Assembly (NCBI RefSeq): GCF_900108565.1
Contig: NZ_LT629971.1
Coordinates: 3,286,001 to 3,350,000, forward strand
Reading direction: 5' to 3'
DNA: 64,000 nucleotides
From: Mycolicibacterium rutilum
GTDB taxonomy: Bacteria > Actinomycetota > Actinomycetes > Mycobacteriales > Mycobacteriaceae
Both the position numbers and the translations under genes were made by a program. Under the pieces are notes generated by a model that saw only the letters and a program-made list of their open reading frames with translations, ran no database searches and was not told where the DNA came from. Of the stretch, positions 1 through 8,216 are shown piece after piece (position 1 is the first letter of the stretch; each line of letters starts with the position of its first letter).

Positions 1-147
1 CGCTGCGACCGCTCGGTCGACGTCGGCCGGCGCAGCGGCCGCCACCCGGGCCACCGGTTCCTCGGTGTGAGGGGAGATGACCTCGATGCGCTGATCGGTG
101 CTCGGCGCCGACCACTGCCCGCCGATGAACAGCTCATCTCGACGCAC
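1..147 (-). CDS. aldehyde dehydrogenase, N-terminal fragment (runs off window)
   Basis: Reading the minus strand from position 147 gives 49 residues that continue past the window edge. They contain LFIGGQWSAPST, the N-terminal signature of NAD(P)-dependent aldehyde dehydrogenases, followed by PADVDRAVAA, typical of the first helix of that fold. The catalytic domain is outside the window. The GTG at 147 is chosen because AAGGGAG lies 9 nt upstream; an in-frame GTG at 168 is possible. The gene diverges from the Rieske oxygenase operon and shares its 126-bp promoter region, so it may oxidise an aldehyde from the same pathway. Confidence 0.75.
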   Translation of the reverse strand, partial: MRRDELFIGGQWSAPSTDQRIEVISPHTEEPVARVAAAAPADVDRAVAA

Positions 148-183
148 CTGTTCGGCTCCCTTCGGCACGACCCCTGCGAGGAG

Positions 184-203
184 TATCAACTACTTGTGAT
201 TGG
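184..203. promoter_or_regulatory. putative operator, copy 1 of a 20-bp motif
   Basis: TATCAACTACTTGTGATTGG lies between the divergent aldehyde dehydrogenase and Rieske oxygenase. The reverse complement of 4736-4755 matches it at 19 of 20 bases and also lies in a divergent promoter region. The second copy contains a perfect 10-bp palindrome (CAAGTACTTG). The motif resembles the CAAG-N2-CTTG core of the KstR2 box, but the regulator is unknown; the adjacent MarR protein is a candidate. Confidence 0.6.
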
Positions 204-273
204 CCTCGGCAGCATATATCGTCGGCTTGTCAGGCTCCCGCCGAATGCCGAAATGCGCAGACAGGAGAAGCCG

Positions 274-1539
274 GTGGCTCGATTCCCCAAACCGCCCGAA
301 GGAAGCTGGACGCAGCACTATCCCGAGTTGGGAACCGCCCCGGTCTCCTACGAGGATTCGATCGACCCGGCGTTCTACGAGAAGGAACGTCACGCGATCT
401 TCAAGCGGGCGTGGCTGAATGTCGGTCGCGTCGAACAGGTTCCGCGCAAGGGCAGCTACTTCACCAAAGAGCTCAAAGTCGCCAACACCTCGATCATCGT
501 GGTGCGCACCACCTCTGGTGAGATCAAGGCGTTCCACAACATCTGTCGCCATCACGGCAACAAGCTGGTGTGGAACGACATGCCGCTCGAAGAGACCAGC
601 GGGGTGTGCCGACAGTTCACCTGCAAGTACCACGCCTGGCGCTACGACCTCGACGGCAACCTGACGTTCGTCCAGCAGGAGGGCGAGTTCTTCGACCTGG
701 ACAAGAGCCGCTACGGCCTGGTCGCGGTGCACTGCGAGGTGTGGGAAGGGTTCATCTTCGTCAACTTCGCCAAGCAGCCGGAACAGTCGCTGCGGGAGTT
801 CCTCGGCCCGATGATCACCGACCTCGAGGGCTACCCTTTCGACAAGATGACCTCGCGCTTCACCTACCGCTCCGAGGTGAAGGCAAACTGGAAGCTGTAC
901 ATGGACGCGTTCCAGGAGTTCTATCACGCGCCTGTGCTGCATGCGAACCAGTCACCGACGGCATATTCGAAGGCCGCTGCCGAGGCCGGATTCGAGGCGC
1001 CGCACTACCGCATCGAGGGTCCCCACCGACTGGTCAGCACGTCGGGTGTGCGCGCGTGGGAGATGGCCGACGAGATGCGCAAGCCGATCGAGGACATCTG
1101 CCGCAGCGGGTTGTTCGGGCCCTGGGACAAACCGGATCTGGGCGAGATGCCCGTCGGGCTCAACCCCGCGAAATGCGATCCGTGGGGGCTGGATTCGTTC
1201 CAGTTGTTCCCCAACTTCGTGCTGCTGTTCTGGGGGCAGGGCTGGTACATCACGTACCATTACTGGCCGACGTCGCACAACACGCACATCTTCGAGGGCT
1301 CGGCGTACTTCCCGCAGCCGCGCACCCCGCGTGAGCGCATCGCGCAGGAACTGGCAGCGGTCTCGTTCAAGGAATACGGGCTGCAGGACGCGAACACGCT
1401 GGAGGCCACGCAGTCGATGATCGAATCGCAGGTTCTCGACGAGTTCCTGCTGTGTGACCAGGAGGTGCTGATCCGGCATCTGCACAAGGAGACCGCCGCC
1501 TGGGTCGAGGACTACGACCGCAAGAAGGCGGGAGTGTGA
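274..1539 (+). CDS. Rieske non-haem iron oxygenase, large subunit (copy 1)
   Basis: This 421-residue protein is the terminal oxygenase of a ring-hydroxylating system. The Rieske [2Fe-2S] ligands are C91-x-H93 and C117-x2-H120. The mononuclear iron site follows in DAFQEFYHAPVLH, with H218 and H223 as likely ligands. The GTG at 274 is chosen because AGGAGAAG precedes it and because this start aligns residue for residue with the second copy at 6600 (MxxxPKPxEGSW). The open frame extends upstream to 67 but through the divergent promoter. The stop overlaps the next start by 4 nt. Electrons probably come from the reductase at 4767. The substrate is unknown; the family includes steroid, aromatic and alkyl-amine hydroxylases. 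Confidence 0.9.
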   Translation: MARFPKPPEGSWTQHYPELGTAPVSYEDSIDPAFYEKERHAIFKRAWLNVGRVEQVPRKGSYFTKELKVANTSIIVVRTTSGEIKAFHNICRHHGNKLVWNDMPLEETSGVCRQFTCKYHAWRYDLDGNLTFVQQEGEFFDLDKSRYGLVAVHCEVWEGFIFVNFAKQPEQSLREFLGPMITDLEGYPFDKMTSRFTYRSEVKANWKLYMDAFQEFYHAPVLHANQSPTAYSKAAAEAGFEAPHYRIEGPHRLVSTSGVRAWEMADEMRKPIEDICRSGLFGPWDKPDLGEMPVGLNPAKCDPWGLDSFQLFPNFVLLFWGQGWYITYHYWPTSHNTHIFEGSAYFPQPRTPRERIAQELAAVSFKEYGLQDANTLEATQSMIESQVLDEFLLCDQEVLIRHLHKETAAWVEDYDRKKAGV

Positions 1540-1898
1540 CGGTGTCTGCTTCAGGGTCTGCCTCAGAGACCGCGGCCAAGTTGCCGCCCGAGTTCGCCGA
1601 CCTCGAACGGTTCTCCGACTGGTGCCTGGGCACCGAAGCCGAACGCTACGCCAAACGGCTGGACAGTTCGATGCAGGAGATGCAGGCGTTCTACGACGCG
1701 ATCACCGAGCGCGCCGAGGAGGCGGTCGCCTTCTGCGACAGGTTCTCCCTCGACGACCTGCCCGACGATGTGCTGAACCTGATGCATCTGCTCTACTCGA
1801 TGATCCAGGTGTCGTTCCCGGTGGAGTGCTGGAAGCAGCCGAAGGTGCCTGACACGGGCGCGACGAAGCTGGACTGCGTCTACGAACCCGTGCCATGA
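1536..1898 (+). CDS. small partner protein of the Rieske oxygenase (unknown family)
   Basis: This 120-residue protein has no recognised catalytic motif. It is clearly homologous to the protein at 7871, and both sit directly after a Rieske oxygenase with overlapping stop and start codons. Conserved blocks are TEAER, FYDA, the E-E-A helix, FxLDxLPDDVLNL and YSMIxVS, which suggest a compact helical fold. It does not look like the usual NTF2-like beta subunit of ring-hydroxylating oxygenases. The invariable pairing suggests a structural or regulatory subunit of the oxygenase. The GTG start at 1536 overlaps the oxygenase stop and the stop overlaps the next gene by 4 nt. Confidence 0.8.
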   Translation: MTVSASGSASETAAKLPPEFADLERFSDWCLGTEAERYAKRLDSSMQEMQAFYDAITERAEEAVAFCDRFSLDDLPDDVLNLMHLLYSMIQVSFPVECWKQPKVPDTGATKLDCVYEPVP

Positions 1899-3157
1899 CC
1901 GCGACGGTGCTGCGCGCTGCGCGGTGGGCCGACGTGGAAGCCGGCGAAGTGCGCTCGCCGGCGGTGGTGGTCGTCGAGGGTAACCGCATCTCCGCGGTGA
2001 ACCCGACTGCGGCGCTGCCGGATTCGGCCGAGGAGATCGACCTCGGCGATGTCACGCTACTGCCCGGGCTGATGGACATGGAGCTGAACCTGCTCATCGG
2101 CGGACCGGGCGGGCCAGAAGGTCTCCCGAGCCCCATGCACGGGGTGCAAGACGATCCGGCGTATCGGACCTTGCGCGGTGCCGTCAACGCCAGGTCCACA
2201 CTGGAGGCCGGGTTCACCACGGTGCGCAATCTGGGGCTGATGGTGAAGACGGGCGGCTATCTGCTCGACGTCGCGCTGCAGCGGGCGATCGACCAGGGTT
2301 GGCACGTCGGTCCGCGGATCTACCCCGCCGGGCACGCGGTCACCCCATACGGCGGGCATCTGGACCCGACCGTGTTCCAGCGGCTGGCGCCGGGCATCAT
2401 GCCGCTGTCGGTGGCCGAGGGCATCGCCAACGGCGTGGACGACGTGCGCGCCTGCGTGCGCTACCAGATCCGGCACGGCGCCAAGCTGATCAAGGTGTCG
2501 GCCTCCGGCGGGGTGATGTCGCACAGCACGGCCCCCGGCGCCCAGCAGTATTCGGACGAGGAGTTCGCGGCGATCGCCGACGAGGCGCACCGGGCTGGCG
2601 TGCGCGTCGCCGCGCACGCGGTGGGGGACAAGGCGATCCGCGCATGCATCCGAGCCGGCATCGACTGCATCGAGCACGGCTTTTTGGCAACCGACGAGAC
2701 GATCCAGATGATGGTCGACCACGGAACCTTCCTCGTGTCGACCACCTACCTGACCGAGGCCATGGCCGTCGACCGGATCGCGCCCGAACTGCGCAAGAAG
2801 GCCGAAGAGGTGTTCCCGCAAGCACAGGCCATGCTGCCCAAGGCGATCGCCGCCGGGGTGCGCATCGCCTGCGGCACCGACGCCCCCGCAATCCCGCACG
2901 GGCAGAACGCGAAAGAGCTCTGCGCGCTGGTGTCGCGCGGCATGAGCCCGATGCAGGCGATCCGCGCGGCGACCATCGCCAGCGCCGAACTGATCGAGGC
3001 CGACGACGAACTCGGCCGGCTGGCACCGGGGTACCTCGCCGACATCATCGCGGTCCCCGGCGACCCGGCACACGACATCGCCACCACGCTGGACGTCAGG
3101 TTCGTGATGAAAGACGGCCGGATCTACCGAAACGACGGGGCTCCCCATGACGGATGA
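1895..3157 (+). CDS. amidohydrolase-superfamily protein with altered metal site
   Basis: This 420-residue protein has the composite-barrel architecture of imidazolonepropionase/prolidase-like amidohydrolases: PGLMD at 57-61, K200 in KLIKVSASGG (the position usually carboxylated), H241, H261 in EHG and D329 in CGTDAP. The normally invariant HxH after PGLxD is E63-L64-N65, so one metal ligand pair is missing. It may bind a single metal or catalyse another reaction, such as hydrolysis or decarboxylation of a ring-cleaved intermediate. The start overlaps the preceding gene by 4 nt and the end overlaps the MarR gene by 11 nt, so it is in the Rieske operon. Confidence 0.82.
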   Translation: MTATVLRAARWADVEAGEVRSPAVVVVEGNRISAVNPTAALPDSAEEIDLGDVTLLPGLMDMELNLLIGGPGGPEGLPSPMHGVQDDPAYRTLRGAVNARSTLEAGFTTVRNLGLMVKTGGYLLDVALQRAIDQGWHVGPRIYPAGHAVTPYGGHLDPTVFQRLAPGIMPLSVAEGIANGVDDVRACVRYQIRHGAKLIKVSASGGVMSHSTAPGAQQYSDEEFAAIADEAHRAGVRVAAHAVGDKAIRACIRAGIDCIEHGFLATDETIQMMVDHGTFLVSTTYLTEAMAVDRIAPELRKKAEEVFPQAQAMLPKAIAAGVRIACGTDAPAIPHGQNAKELCALVSRGMSPMQAIRAATIASAELIEADDELGRLAPGYLADIIAVPGDPAHDIATTLDVRFVMKDGRIYRNDGAPHDG

Positions 3158-3617
3158 TCTCGGCATGGAACTGGGCGACAACATCCTGTGGCACCTCAAG
3201 CAGGCCTGGTACTTCGCGCTGACGGCGGTCAACGACGCCGTCAGCCAGCACGGGGTCAGCACCGCGCAGATCGGTGTGCTGCGTCAGCTCGCCAACGAGC
3301 CCGGACTGTCCGGCGCCGAACTCGCCCGGCGCCTGCTGATCACACCGCAGGGCGTGCAACTCGCGCTCAAGGCGCTCGAACAGCGCGGCTTCGTCGAACG
3401 CAAACCTGACCCGCAGCACGCCCGCATCCTCAAGGCCTACCTGACCGACGAGGGCCGCAACGTCGCCACGGCCGTCGTCGGCGACGCGATCGCCGCCCAT
3501 GAAGCCGTGTTCGGCATACTCACCGCCGAAGAGCAGCGCACGCTGCGCGATCTGTTGGCGCGGGTGGTCGAAAAAGGCACCGGGCACACCCTTTTCGACG
3601 ACCACATCGGGGACTGA
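3147..3617 (+). CDS. MarR-family transcriptional regulator
   Basis: This 156-residue protein has the MarR winged-helix layout. An N-terminal dimerisation helix is followed by the recognition region GLSGAELARRLLITPQGVQLALKALEQRGFVERKPD and a wing ending in LKAYLTDEGR, then C-terminal helices. It is translationally coupled to the upstream amidohydrolase-like gene. As the last gene of the Rieske operon and the only regulator nearby, it is a candidate to bind the 20-bp motif at 184 and 4736. MarR proteins often respond to small aromatic or lipophilic pathway ligands; the ligand here is unknown. Confidence 0.9.
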   Translation: MTDDLGMELGDNILWHLKQAWYFALTAVNDAVSQHGVSTAQIGVLRQLANEPGLSGAELARRLLITPQGVQLALKALEQRGFVERKPDPQHARILKAYLTDEGRNVATAVVGDAIAAHEAVFGILTAEEQRTLRDLLARVVEKGTGHTLFDDHIGD

Positions 3618-3622
3618 ACCGG

Positions 3623-4705
3623 TCAGCGGTTGTTGAACCCGGTGTGACTGCGGATCAACGGCAACGTCGCGGCCGTCGCGAACCCCGGTGGCGCGGCGCA
3701 CACTGCGGGCACGGCGTTGAGGATCTGCATCGCCGTCGCGACGTTGGCCGACCGCACATGCTCGGCCATGTCCACGTCGCGGGAGAAGCTGGCCAGAGAG
3801 AAGAAGTGGGTCTGCATCGAGGGGTCGCCCTCGATCGTCAGCGTCCAGCCGTGCCGCGGCCGCGGCCAGTGCTTCGGGTACTCACCACCGACCGTCCACA
3901 AGGTCTCGATCTCGACGAGTGTCCGGCCGTCGCGTCGACCGGCCCAGTTCCAGCGTTGTCCCGCAGTGGTTCCCGCGCGCAGTATGCGGTCGAAGATCTG
4001 GTGGTCGGATTCGGCGGGCACGGCGTCGACGGTGGCGGTGACCTCGTCGATGCCGGCGTGCAGCGCGTCGGCGAGCAGCCAGACCTGCTCGGTGAAGATC
4101 GCGCTGTTGAACGCCAGGAACTCGGTGCCGGTCGGGCTGATGTCGGCCACGGGACGGCCGAAGGCCATGTTGTCGAACGTGATCGAGGTGCTGTCGTACA
4201 CCGACCAGTCCGCCCGCTCCTGCAGGGTGATTTGTTCGATCGTGCGGCTCATGCCGGACAACGCCAGCGGCAGCACCCCGGACAGGTTGCCGGGGTTCAG
4301 GCCGCTGCCGTGCACCGTGGTGCCACCGGTCCGGCAGGCTTGAAGCAGCCGCTCGCGATCCTCGGGCGCGGTGCGCTGGGGATGAAACAGGAACGCGGTG
4401 GTGACGACGTTCTTTCCGCCGGCCAACAGCGCGCACACGTCGTCGATGCTGGTGTTGCGTGGCGTGTAGAGCACGCAGTCGGCGTCCAGGGCGAGGATCG
4501 TATCGACGTCGGTGCTCGCGGCCACGCCGATCGCGCCGCGGCCCACCAGGGTGCCGATGTCGACGCCGGCTTTGTCGGCGGAGTACACACGCGCGCCGAC
4601 GATTTCGAGGTCGGGCCGATGGTCGATGATCGTCGTGATGAGCTCGGTGCCCACCGCACCCGTGCCCCACGCGATGACGCGGTACCGCCTGTCTGCCTCG
4701 GTCAC
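3623..4705 (-). CDS. NAD(P)-binding dihydrodipicolinate-reductase-like oxidoreductase
   Basis: This 360-residue protein begins with a Rossmann motif, VIAWGTGAVGTELI, followed by the strand-helix pattern of the dihydrodipicolinate reductase N-terminal domain. The C-terminal half resembles the 2,4-diaminopentanoate dehydrogenase C-terminal domain common in mycobacteria. The likely role is NAD(P)-dependent reduction or oxidation of a pathway intermediate. The GTG at 4705 is chosen because it sits just before the Rossmann strand; the frame stays open to 4807, but that would cross the divergent promoter. It converges on the MarR gene with a 5-nt gap and diverges from the reductase at 4767. Confidence 0.8.
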   Translation of the reverse strand: MTEADRRYRVIAWGTGAVGTELITTIIDHRPDLEIVGARVYSADKAGVDIGTLVGRGAIGVAASTDVDTILALDADCVLYTPRNTSIDDVCALLAGGKNVVTTAFLFHPQRTAPEDRERLLQACRTGGTTVHGSGLNPGNLSGVLPLALSGMSRTIEQITLQERADWSVYDSTSITFDNMAFGRPVADISPTGTEFLAFNSAIFTEQVWLLADALHAGIDEVTATVDAVPAESDHQIFDRILRAGTTAGQRWNWAGRRDGRTLVEIETLWTVGGEYPKHWPRPRHGWTLTIEGDPSMQTHFFSLASFSRDVDMAEHVRSANVATAMQILNAVPAVCAAPPGFATAATLPLIRSHTGFNNR

Positions 4706-4735
4706 GTGCCCATTCGACCACGCCGGCACTTGATA

Positions 4736-4759
4736 CCAATCACAAGTACTTGATATTGT
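4736..4759. promoter_or_regulatory. putative operator copy 2 and leaderless promoter of the reductase
   Basis: CCAATCACAAGTACTTGATA (4736-4755) is the inverse of the motif at 184 with one mismatch and centres on the perfect palindrome CAAGTACTTG (4743-4752). ACTTGATA also occurs 20 bp away at 4728-4735. TATTGT (4754-4759) fits a -10 box whose transcription start would fall on the ATG at 4767, implying a leaderless mRNA. A protein bound to the palindrome would cover the core promoter. Confidence 0.6.
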
Positions 4760-4766
4760 CGTGCCG

Positions 4767-5786
4767 ATGTCGGAACAAGTCGCCGAGTTCGCGCCGTTGC
4801 GGATCAAACGCGTCGTGCGCGAGACCCGCGACGCCGTGTCGCTGGTGCTCGACGTCCCCGAGTACTGCTCGCAGCGGTTCCGCTACCAGGCCGGGCAGTT
4901 CCTGACCCTGCGGGTGCAGGTCGGCGCGGACCACCACCAGCGGTGCTACTCGATGTCGTCGTCACCGCATCTCGGTGAGGAGTTGCGCATCACCGTCAAG
5001 CGCGATCCCGGCGGCGTGGTCTCCAACTGGCTCAACGACACCGCGGTCGAAGGCGGCGAGATCCACGCCGCCCCGCCCGACGGCCGGTTCGTTCTCGGCG
5101 AGAACACCCGTGACATCGTCGCGTTCGCGGGCGGCAGCGGCATCACCCCGATCTTCTCGCTGATCGGGTCGGTGCTCGCCAGTGCGGGCCGGCGGGTGCG
5201 GTTGTTCTACGCCAACCGCAGTCCAGAGTCGGTCATCTTCGGTGAAGCGCTGAGTGCGCTCGCCGAGGCGAACCCCGACCGGTTGACGGTGGTGCACCAC
5301 TTCGACGAGCAGGGCGGCGTGGTCACACCGAGCGCCGTCGAAGCGTTCGTCGACGCCGCGGCCGATGCCGACTACTACATCTGCGGCCCCGGGCCGTTCA
5401 TGGACACCGTGTCCGACGCGTTGCTCGGCACCGGTGTCGCGCGTGATCGGTTGCATCTGGAGCGGTTCGAGGTGGCACCCGCCTCGGCCGACGTCGTGGA
5501 GGCGGCGCAGCAGACCGAAGAGGTCATCATCGAGCTGGACCGCAAGAAGATCACCGCGCCCTATCGGGCAGGCAACACGCTGCTGCAGACTGCGCGCATC
5601 GCCGGGCTGCGTGCGCCGTCGTCATGCGAGACCGGTTCCTGCGGAACGTGTATGGCCCGCCTCGAATCGGGGAGCGCGCGGATGCTGAACAACGACGCGC
5701 TCGATGACGACGAGGTGGCCGAAGGCTGGGTGCTGACGTGTCAGTCGTTGCCGACGAGCCGCTCGGTCCACGTGGTCTACGAGTGA
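4767..5786 (+). CDS. FAD/[2Fe-2S] oxygenase reductase (KshB-like)
   Basis: This 339-residue protein transfers electrons from NAD(P)H to a Rieske oxygenase. The N-terminal FAD domain has RYQAGQFLTLRV and RCYSMSS. The nucleotide domain has FAGGSGITPIFSLI. The C-terminal plant-type ferredoxin has C287, C292, C295 and C325 (C-x4-C-x2-C-x29-C). The order FAD, NAD, then ferredoxin matches KshB/HmpX-type reductases. It is probably shared by both Rieske oxygenases in the window because it is the only such reductase here. ATG 4767 is preferred over GTG 4761 because a -10 box is positioned to start transcription on it. Confidence 0.9.
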   Translation: MSEQVAEFAPLRIKRVVRETRDAVSLVLDVPEYCSQRFRYQAGQFLTLRVQVGADHHQRCYSMSSSPHLGEELRITVKRDPGGVVSNWLNDTAVEGGEIHAAPPDGRFVLGENTRDIVAFAGGSGITPIFSLIGSVLASAGRRVRLFYANRSPESVIFGEALSALAEANPDRLTVVHHFDEQGGVVTPSAVEAFVDAAADADYYICGPGPFMDTVSDALLGTGVARDRLHLERFEVAPASADVVEAAQQTEEVIIELDRKKITAPYRAGNTLLQTARIAGLRAPSSCETGSCGTCMARLESGSARMLNNDALDDDEVAEGWVLTCQSLPTSRSVHVVYE

Positions 5787-5813
5787 GGTGGTTGATGTGA
5801 AGGAGTCGGGTCG

Positions 5814-6557
5814 ATGAGCCGGGTGGCGGTGGTGACCGGCGGTGCATCGGGGATGGGCGAGGCGACGTGCCACGAACTGGGCAGGCGCGGCCACAAGGTG
5901 GCGGTGTTCGACATCAACGGTGAGGCCGCCCAGCGCGTCGCCGAGGAGCTGCGCGCCGAGGGGCTTTCGGCGCTCGGCGTCGCGGTCGACGTCAGCGACC
6001 GGCCGGCCGTCGAAGAAGCGTTCGCGAAAGTCCGGTCCGAACTCGGGCCGGTGCACATCCTGGTCACCAGCGCCGGCGCTGTCGACTGGGCGCCGTTCAC
6101 CGACATCACGCCGCAGGCGTGGCAGCGCCTGGTCGACGTGAACCTGACCGGGACGTTCCACTGCTGCCAGGTGGCGGTACCGGACATGCTGGCCGCCGGG
6201 TGGGGCCGCATCGTGATGATCTCGTCGTCCAGCGCGCAGCGGGGTTCACCGAAGATGGCGCACTACGCCGCGTCCAAGGGAGCGCTGCTGTCGCTGACCA
6301 AATCCCTTGCCCGCGAGTACGGTCCGGTCGGCATCACGGTGAACAACATCCCCCCGTCGGCCATCGAGACGCCGATGCAGCATGCCGGCCAGGCGGCCGG
6401 GCACCTGCCGTCCAACGAGCAGATGGCCGCGACCGTTCCGCTCGGTCACCTCGGCACCGGCGACGACATCGCCGCCGCCGTCGGTTTTCTCTGCTCCGAG
6501 GAGGCCGGCTTCATCACCGGTCAGATCCTCGGGGTCAACGGCGGGTCGGTGCTGTGA
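5814..6557 (+). CDS. short-chain dehydrogenase/reductase
   Basis: This 247-residue classical SDR has the NAD(P)-binding TGGASGMG at the N terminus, NLTG in helix 4 and the YxxxK catalytic pair in HYAASKGAL after an SSSS stretch. It would interconvert an alcohol and a ketone. A GAAGGAG ribosome site precedes the ATG. The gene lies between the reductase and the second Rieske oxygenase in the same direction with short gaps, so it probably belongs to that transcription unit. It resembles the SDR at 37281 in its C-terminal ITGQILGVNGG segment. Confidence 0.9.
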   Translation: MSRVAVVTGGASGMGEATCHELGRRGHKVAVFDINGEAAQRVAEELRAEGLSALGVAVDVSDRPAVEEAFAKVRSELGPVHILVTSAGAVDWAPFTDITPQAWQRLVDVNLTGTFHCCQVAVPDMLAAGWGRIVMISSSSAQRGSPKMAHYAASKGALLSLTKSLAREYGPVGITVNNIPPSAIETPMQHAGQAAGHLPSNEQMAATVPLGHLGTGDDIAAAVGFLCSEEAGFITGQILGVNGGSVL

Positions 6558-6599
6558 CGACTCCTGGACCCGAACATCAACCACGACACGGAGGTTCGC

Positions 6600-7871
6600 A
6601 TGGGGAAGTGGCCTAAACCGGCAGAGGGCAGCTGGACCGAGCACTACCCGGAGCTGGGTACCGGACCGATCTCGTTCCGCGACTCGATCTCGCCGGAGTT
6701 CTACGAGCTCGAACGTGAGGCCGTCTTCAAGCGCGCCTGGCTCAACGTCGCCCGTGTCGAGGAGTTGCCGCGGGTGGGCAGCTACCTCACCAAGGAAATC
6801 GAGGTGGCCAAGACGTCGGTGATCGTGGTCCGCGGCAAGGACCAGCAGATCCGCGCCTTCTACAACGTCTGCCGCCACCGCGGAAACAAGTTGGTGTGGA
6901 ACGACTTCCCCGATGAGGAGGTCAAGGGCACCTGCCGGCAATTCACCTGCAAGTACCACGGTTGGCGCTACGACCTCACGGGTGATCTGACGTTCGTCCA
7001 GCAGGAGGGCGAGTTCTTCGATCTGGACAGCACCCGCTACGGCCTCAAGCCGGTGCAGTGCGACGTCTGGAACGGGTTCATCTTCATCAACTTCGATCCG
7101 GAACCGCGCTGGAGCCTGCGTGAGTTCCTCGGCCCGATGATCACTGCGCTCGACGACTACCCGTTCGAATTGATGACCGAGCGTTACGAATTCGAAGCGC
7201 GCAACAACAGCAACTGGAAGATCTTCGCCGACGCCTTCCAGGAGTACTACCACGTGCCGTCGCTGCACTCTCAGCAGGTGCCCAGCGCGGTCCGTCAACC
7301 CAACGCGACGTTCGAGTGCGGGCATTTTCAGATCGACGGGCCACACCGGTTGGTGTCGACCGCGGGGACGCGGCGGTGGCTGCTCGACCCGGAGTACATG
7401 TACCCGGTCGAGCGCGTCACCCGCAGCGGGCTCGTCGGCCCCTGGCGCACGCCGGAAACCCACCAGTCGGCCGGTCTGAACCCGGGCGGGATCGAACCGT
7501 GGGGCATCACGAACTTCCAGATTTTCCCCAACCTGGAGATTCTCATCTATCACGGCTGGTACCTGCTGTACCGGTACTGGCCGACGTCGCACAACACCCA
7601 TAAGTTCGAGGCCTACAACGCCTTCCACCCCGCCCGGACCGTGCGCGAGCGCATCGAACACGAGGTCGCTTCCGTGGTGCTCAAGGAGTTCGCACTGCAG
7701 GACGCCGGGATGCTCGGCGGTACCCAGGCCGCGCTGGAGTACGGCCTGGGCGAGCCGATAGTGGACGACTACCCGCTCAGCGACCAGGAGATCCTGGTGC
7801 GGCATCTGCACCACGAGGCCGTCAAGTGGGTCGAGCAGTACAAGGCCGAGCGCAGCCCGGTGGGGGTGTGA
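6600..7871 (+). CDS. Rieske non-haem iron oxygenase, large subunit (copy 2)
   Basis: This 423-residue paralogue of the protein at 274 shares colinear motifs: Rieske ligands C91-x-H93 and C117-x2-H120, and the mononuclear iron motif DAFQEYYHVPSLH with H218 and H223. The two copies match closely through the Rieske domain (for example FTCKYHxWRYDL and TFVQQEGEFFDLD) and diverge in the substrate-binding half after about residue 225. The two enzymes therefore probably act on different intermediates or positions. It is followed with a 1-nt overlap by its own small partner protein. Confidence 0.92.
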   Translation: MGKWPKPAEGSWTEHYPELGTGPISFRDSISPEFYELEREAVFKRAWLNVARVEELPRVGSYLTKEIEVAKTSVIVVRGKDQQIRAFYNVCRHRGNKLVWNDFPDEEVKGTCRQFTCKYHGWRYDLTGDLTFVQQEGEFFDLDSTRYGLKPVQCDVWNGFIFINFDPEPRWSLREFLGPMITALDDYPFELMTERYEFEARNNSNWKIFADAFQEYYHVPSLHSQQVPSAVRQPNATFECGHFQIDGPHRLVSTAGTRRWLLDPEYMYPVERVTRSGLVGPWRTPETHQSAGLNPGGIEPWGITNFQIFPNLEILIYHGWYLLYRYWPTSHNTHKFEAYNAFHPARTVRERIEHEVASVVLKEFALQDAGMLGGTQAALEYGLGEPIVDDYPLSDQEILVRHLHHEAVKWVEQYKAERSPVGV

Positions 7872-8200
7872 TGGCCCGCCTGCCGAGTGCCTTCGCCGAA
7901 TTCGAGCCGTACGCGGAGAAGTGGTGTCTGCCAACCGAAGCGGAACGGTGGGAGACCCGGATGTCGACCCCGATGCCGGAGATCCGGGAGTTCTACGATG
8001 CGTTCACGCCGCGGTTCGAGGAAGCGATCGACTACTGCGACAAGTTCCCGCTCGACGAGCTGCCCGACGACGTCCTGAACCTGCTGCACCTGATCTACTC
8101 GATGATCATGGTGTCGATGGCCGTCGAGGTCTTCGGTACGCAGAAACCCGCCGACTCCGCCGACGCGGTGATGAACCGCGTCAGCGCGCCGGTGCCATGA
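7871..8200 (+). CDS. small partner protein of the second Rieske oxygenase
   Basis: This 109-residue homologue of the protein at 1536 starts at an ATG that shares its A with the oxygenase stop. It keeps the blocks FAEFE, TEAER, FYDA, FxLDELPDDVLNLLHLIYSMIMVS and a VE pair, but has a shorter N terminus. No enzymatic motif, signal peptide or membrane segment is visible. A second example of oxygenase plus small protein supports a stable functional pairing. The function is unknown; an assembly factor, small structural subunit or electron-transfer docking subunit are all possible. Confidence 0.8.
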   Translation: MARLPSAFAEFEPYAEKWCLPTEAERWETRMSTPMPEIREFYDAFTPRFEEAIDYCDKFPLDELPDDVLNLLHLIYSMIMVSMAVEVFGTQKPADSADAVMNRVSAPVP

Positions 8201-8216
8201 CCAAGGAGACGACACC

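Noticed and set aside
67..273. 69-codon N-terminal extension of the first Rieske oxygenase
   Set aside because: It crosses the divergent promoter and operator, and the GTG at 274 aligns with the paralogue's start and has a good ribosome site.
4736..4755. Assignment of the motif as a true KstR2 box
   Set aside because: One outer consensus base is missing at this copy and the other copy breaks the CAAG half; similarity is noted but not enough to name the regulator.
6246..7934. 562-codon minus-strand frame opposite the second Rieske oxygenase
   Set aside because: It mirrors a GC-rich coding sequence, has no recognisable domain and no ribosome site; the plus-strand Rieske and SDR motifs are convincing.
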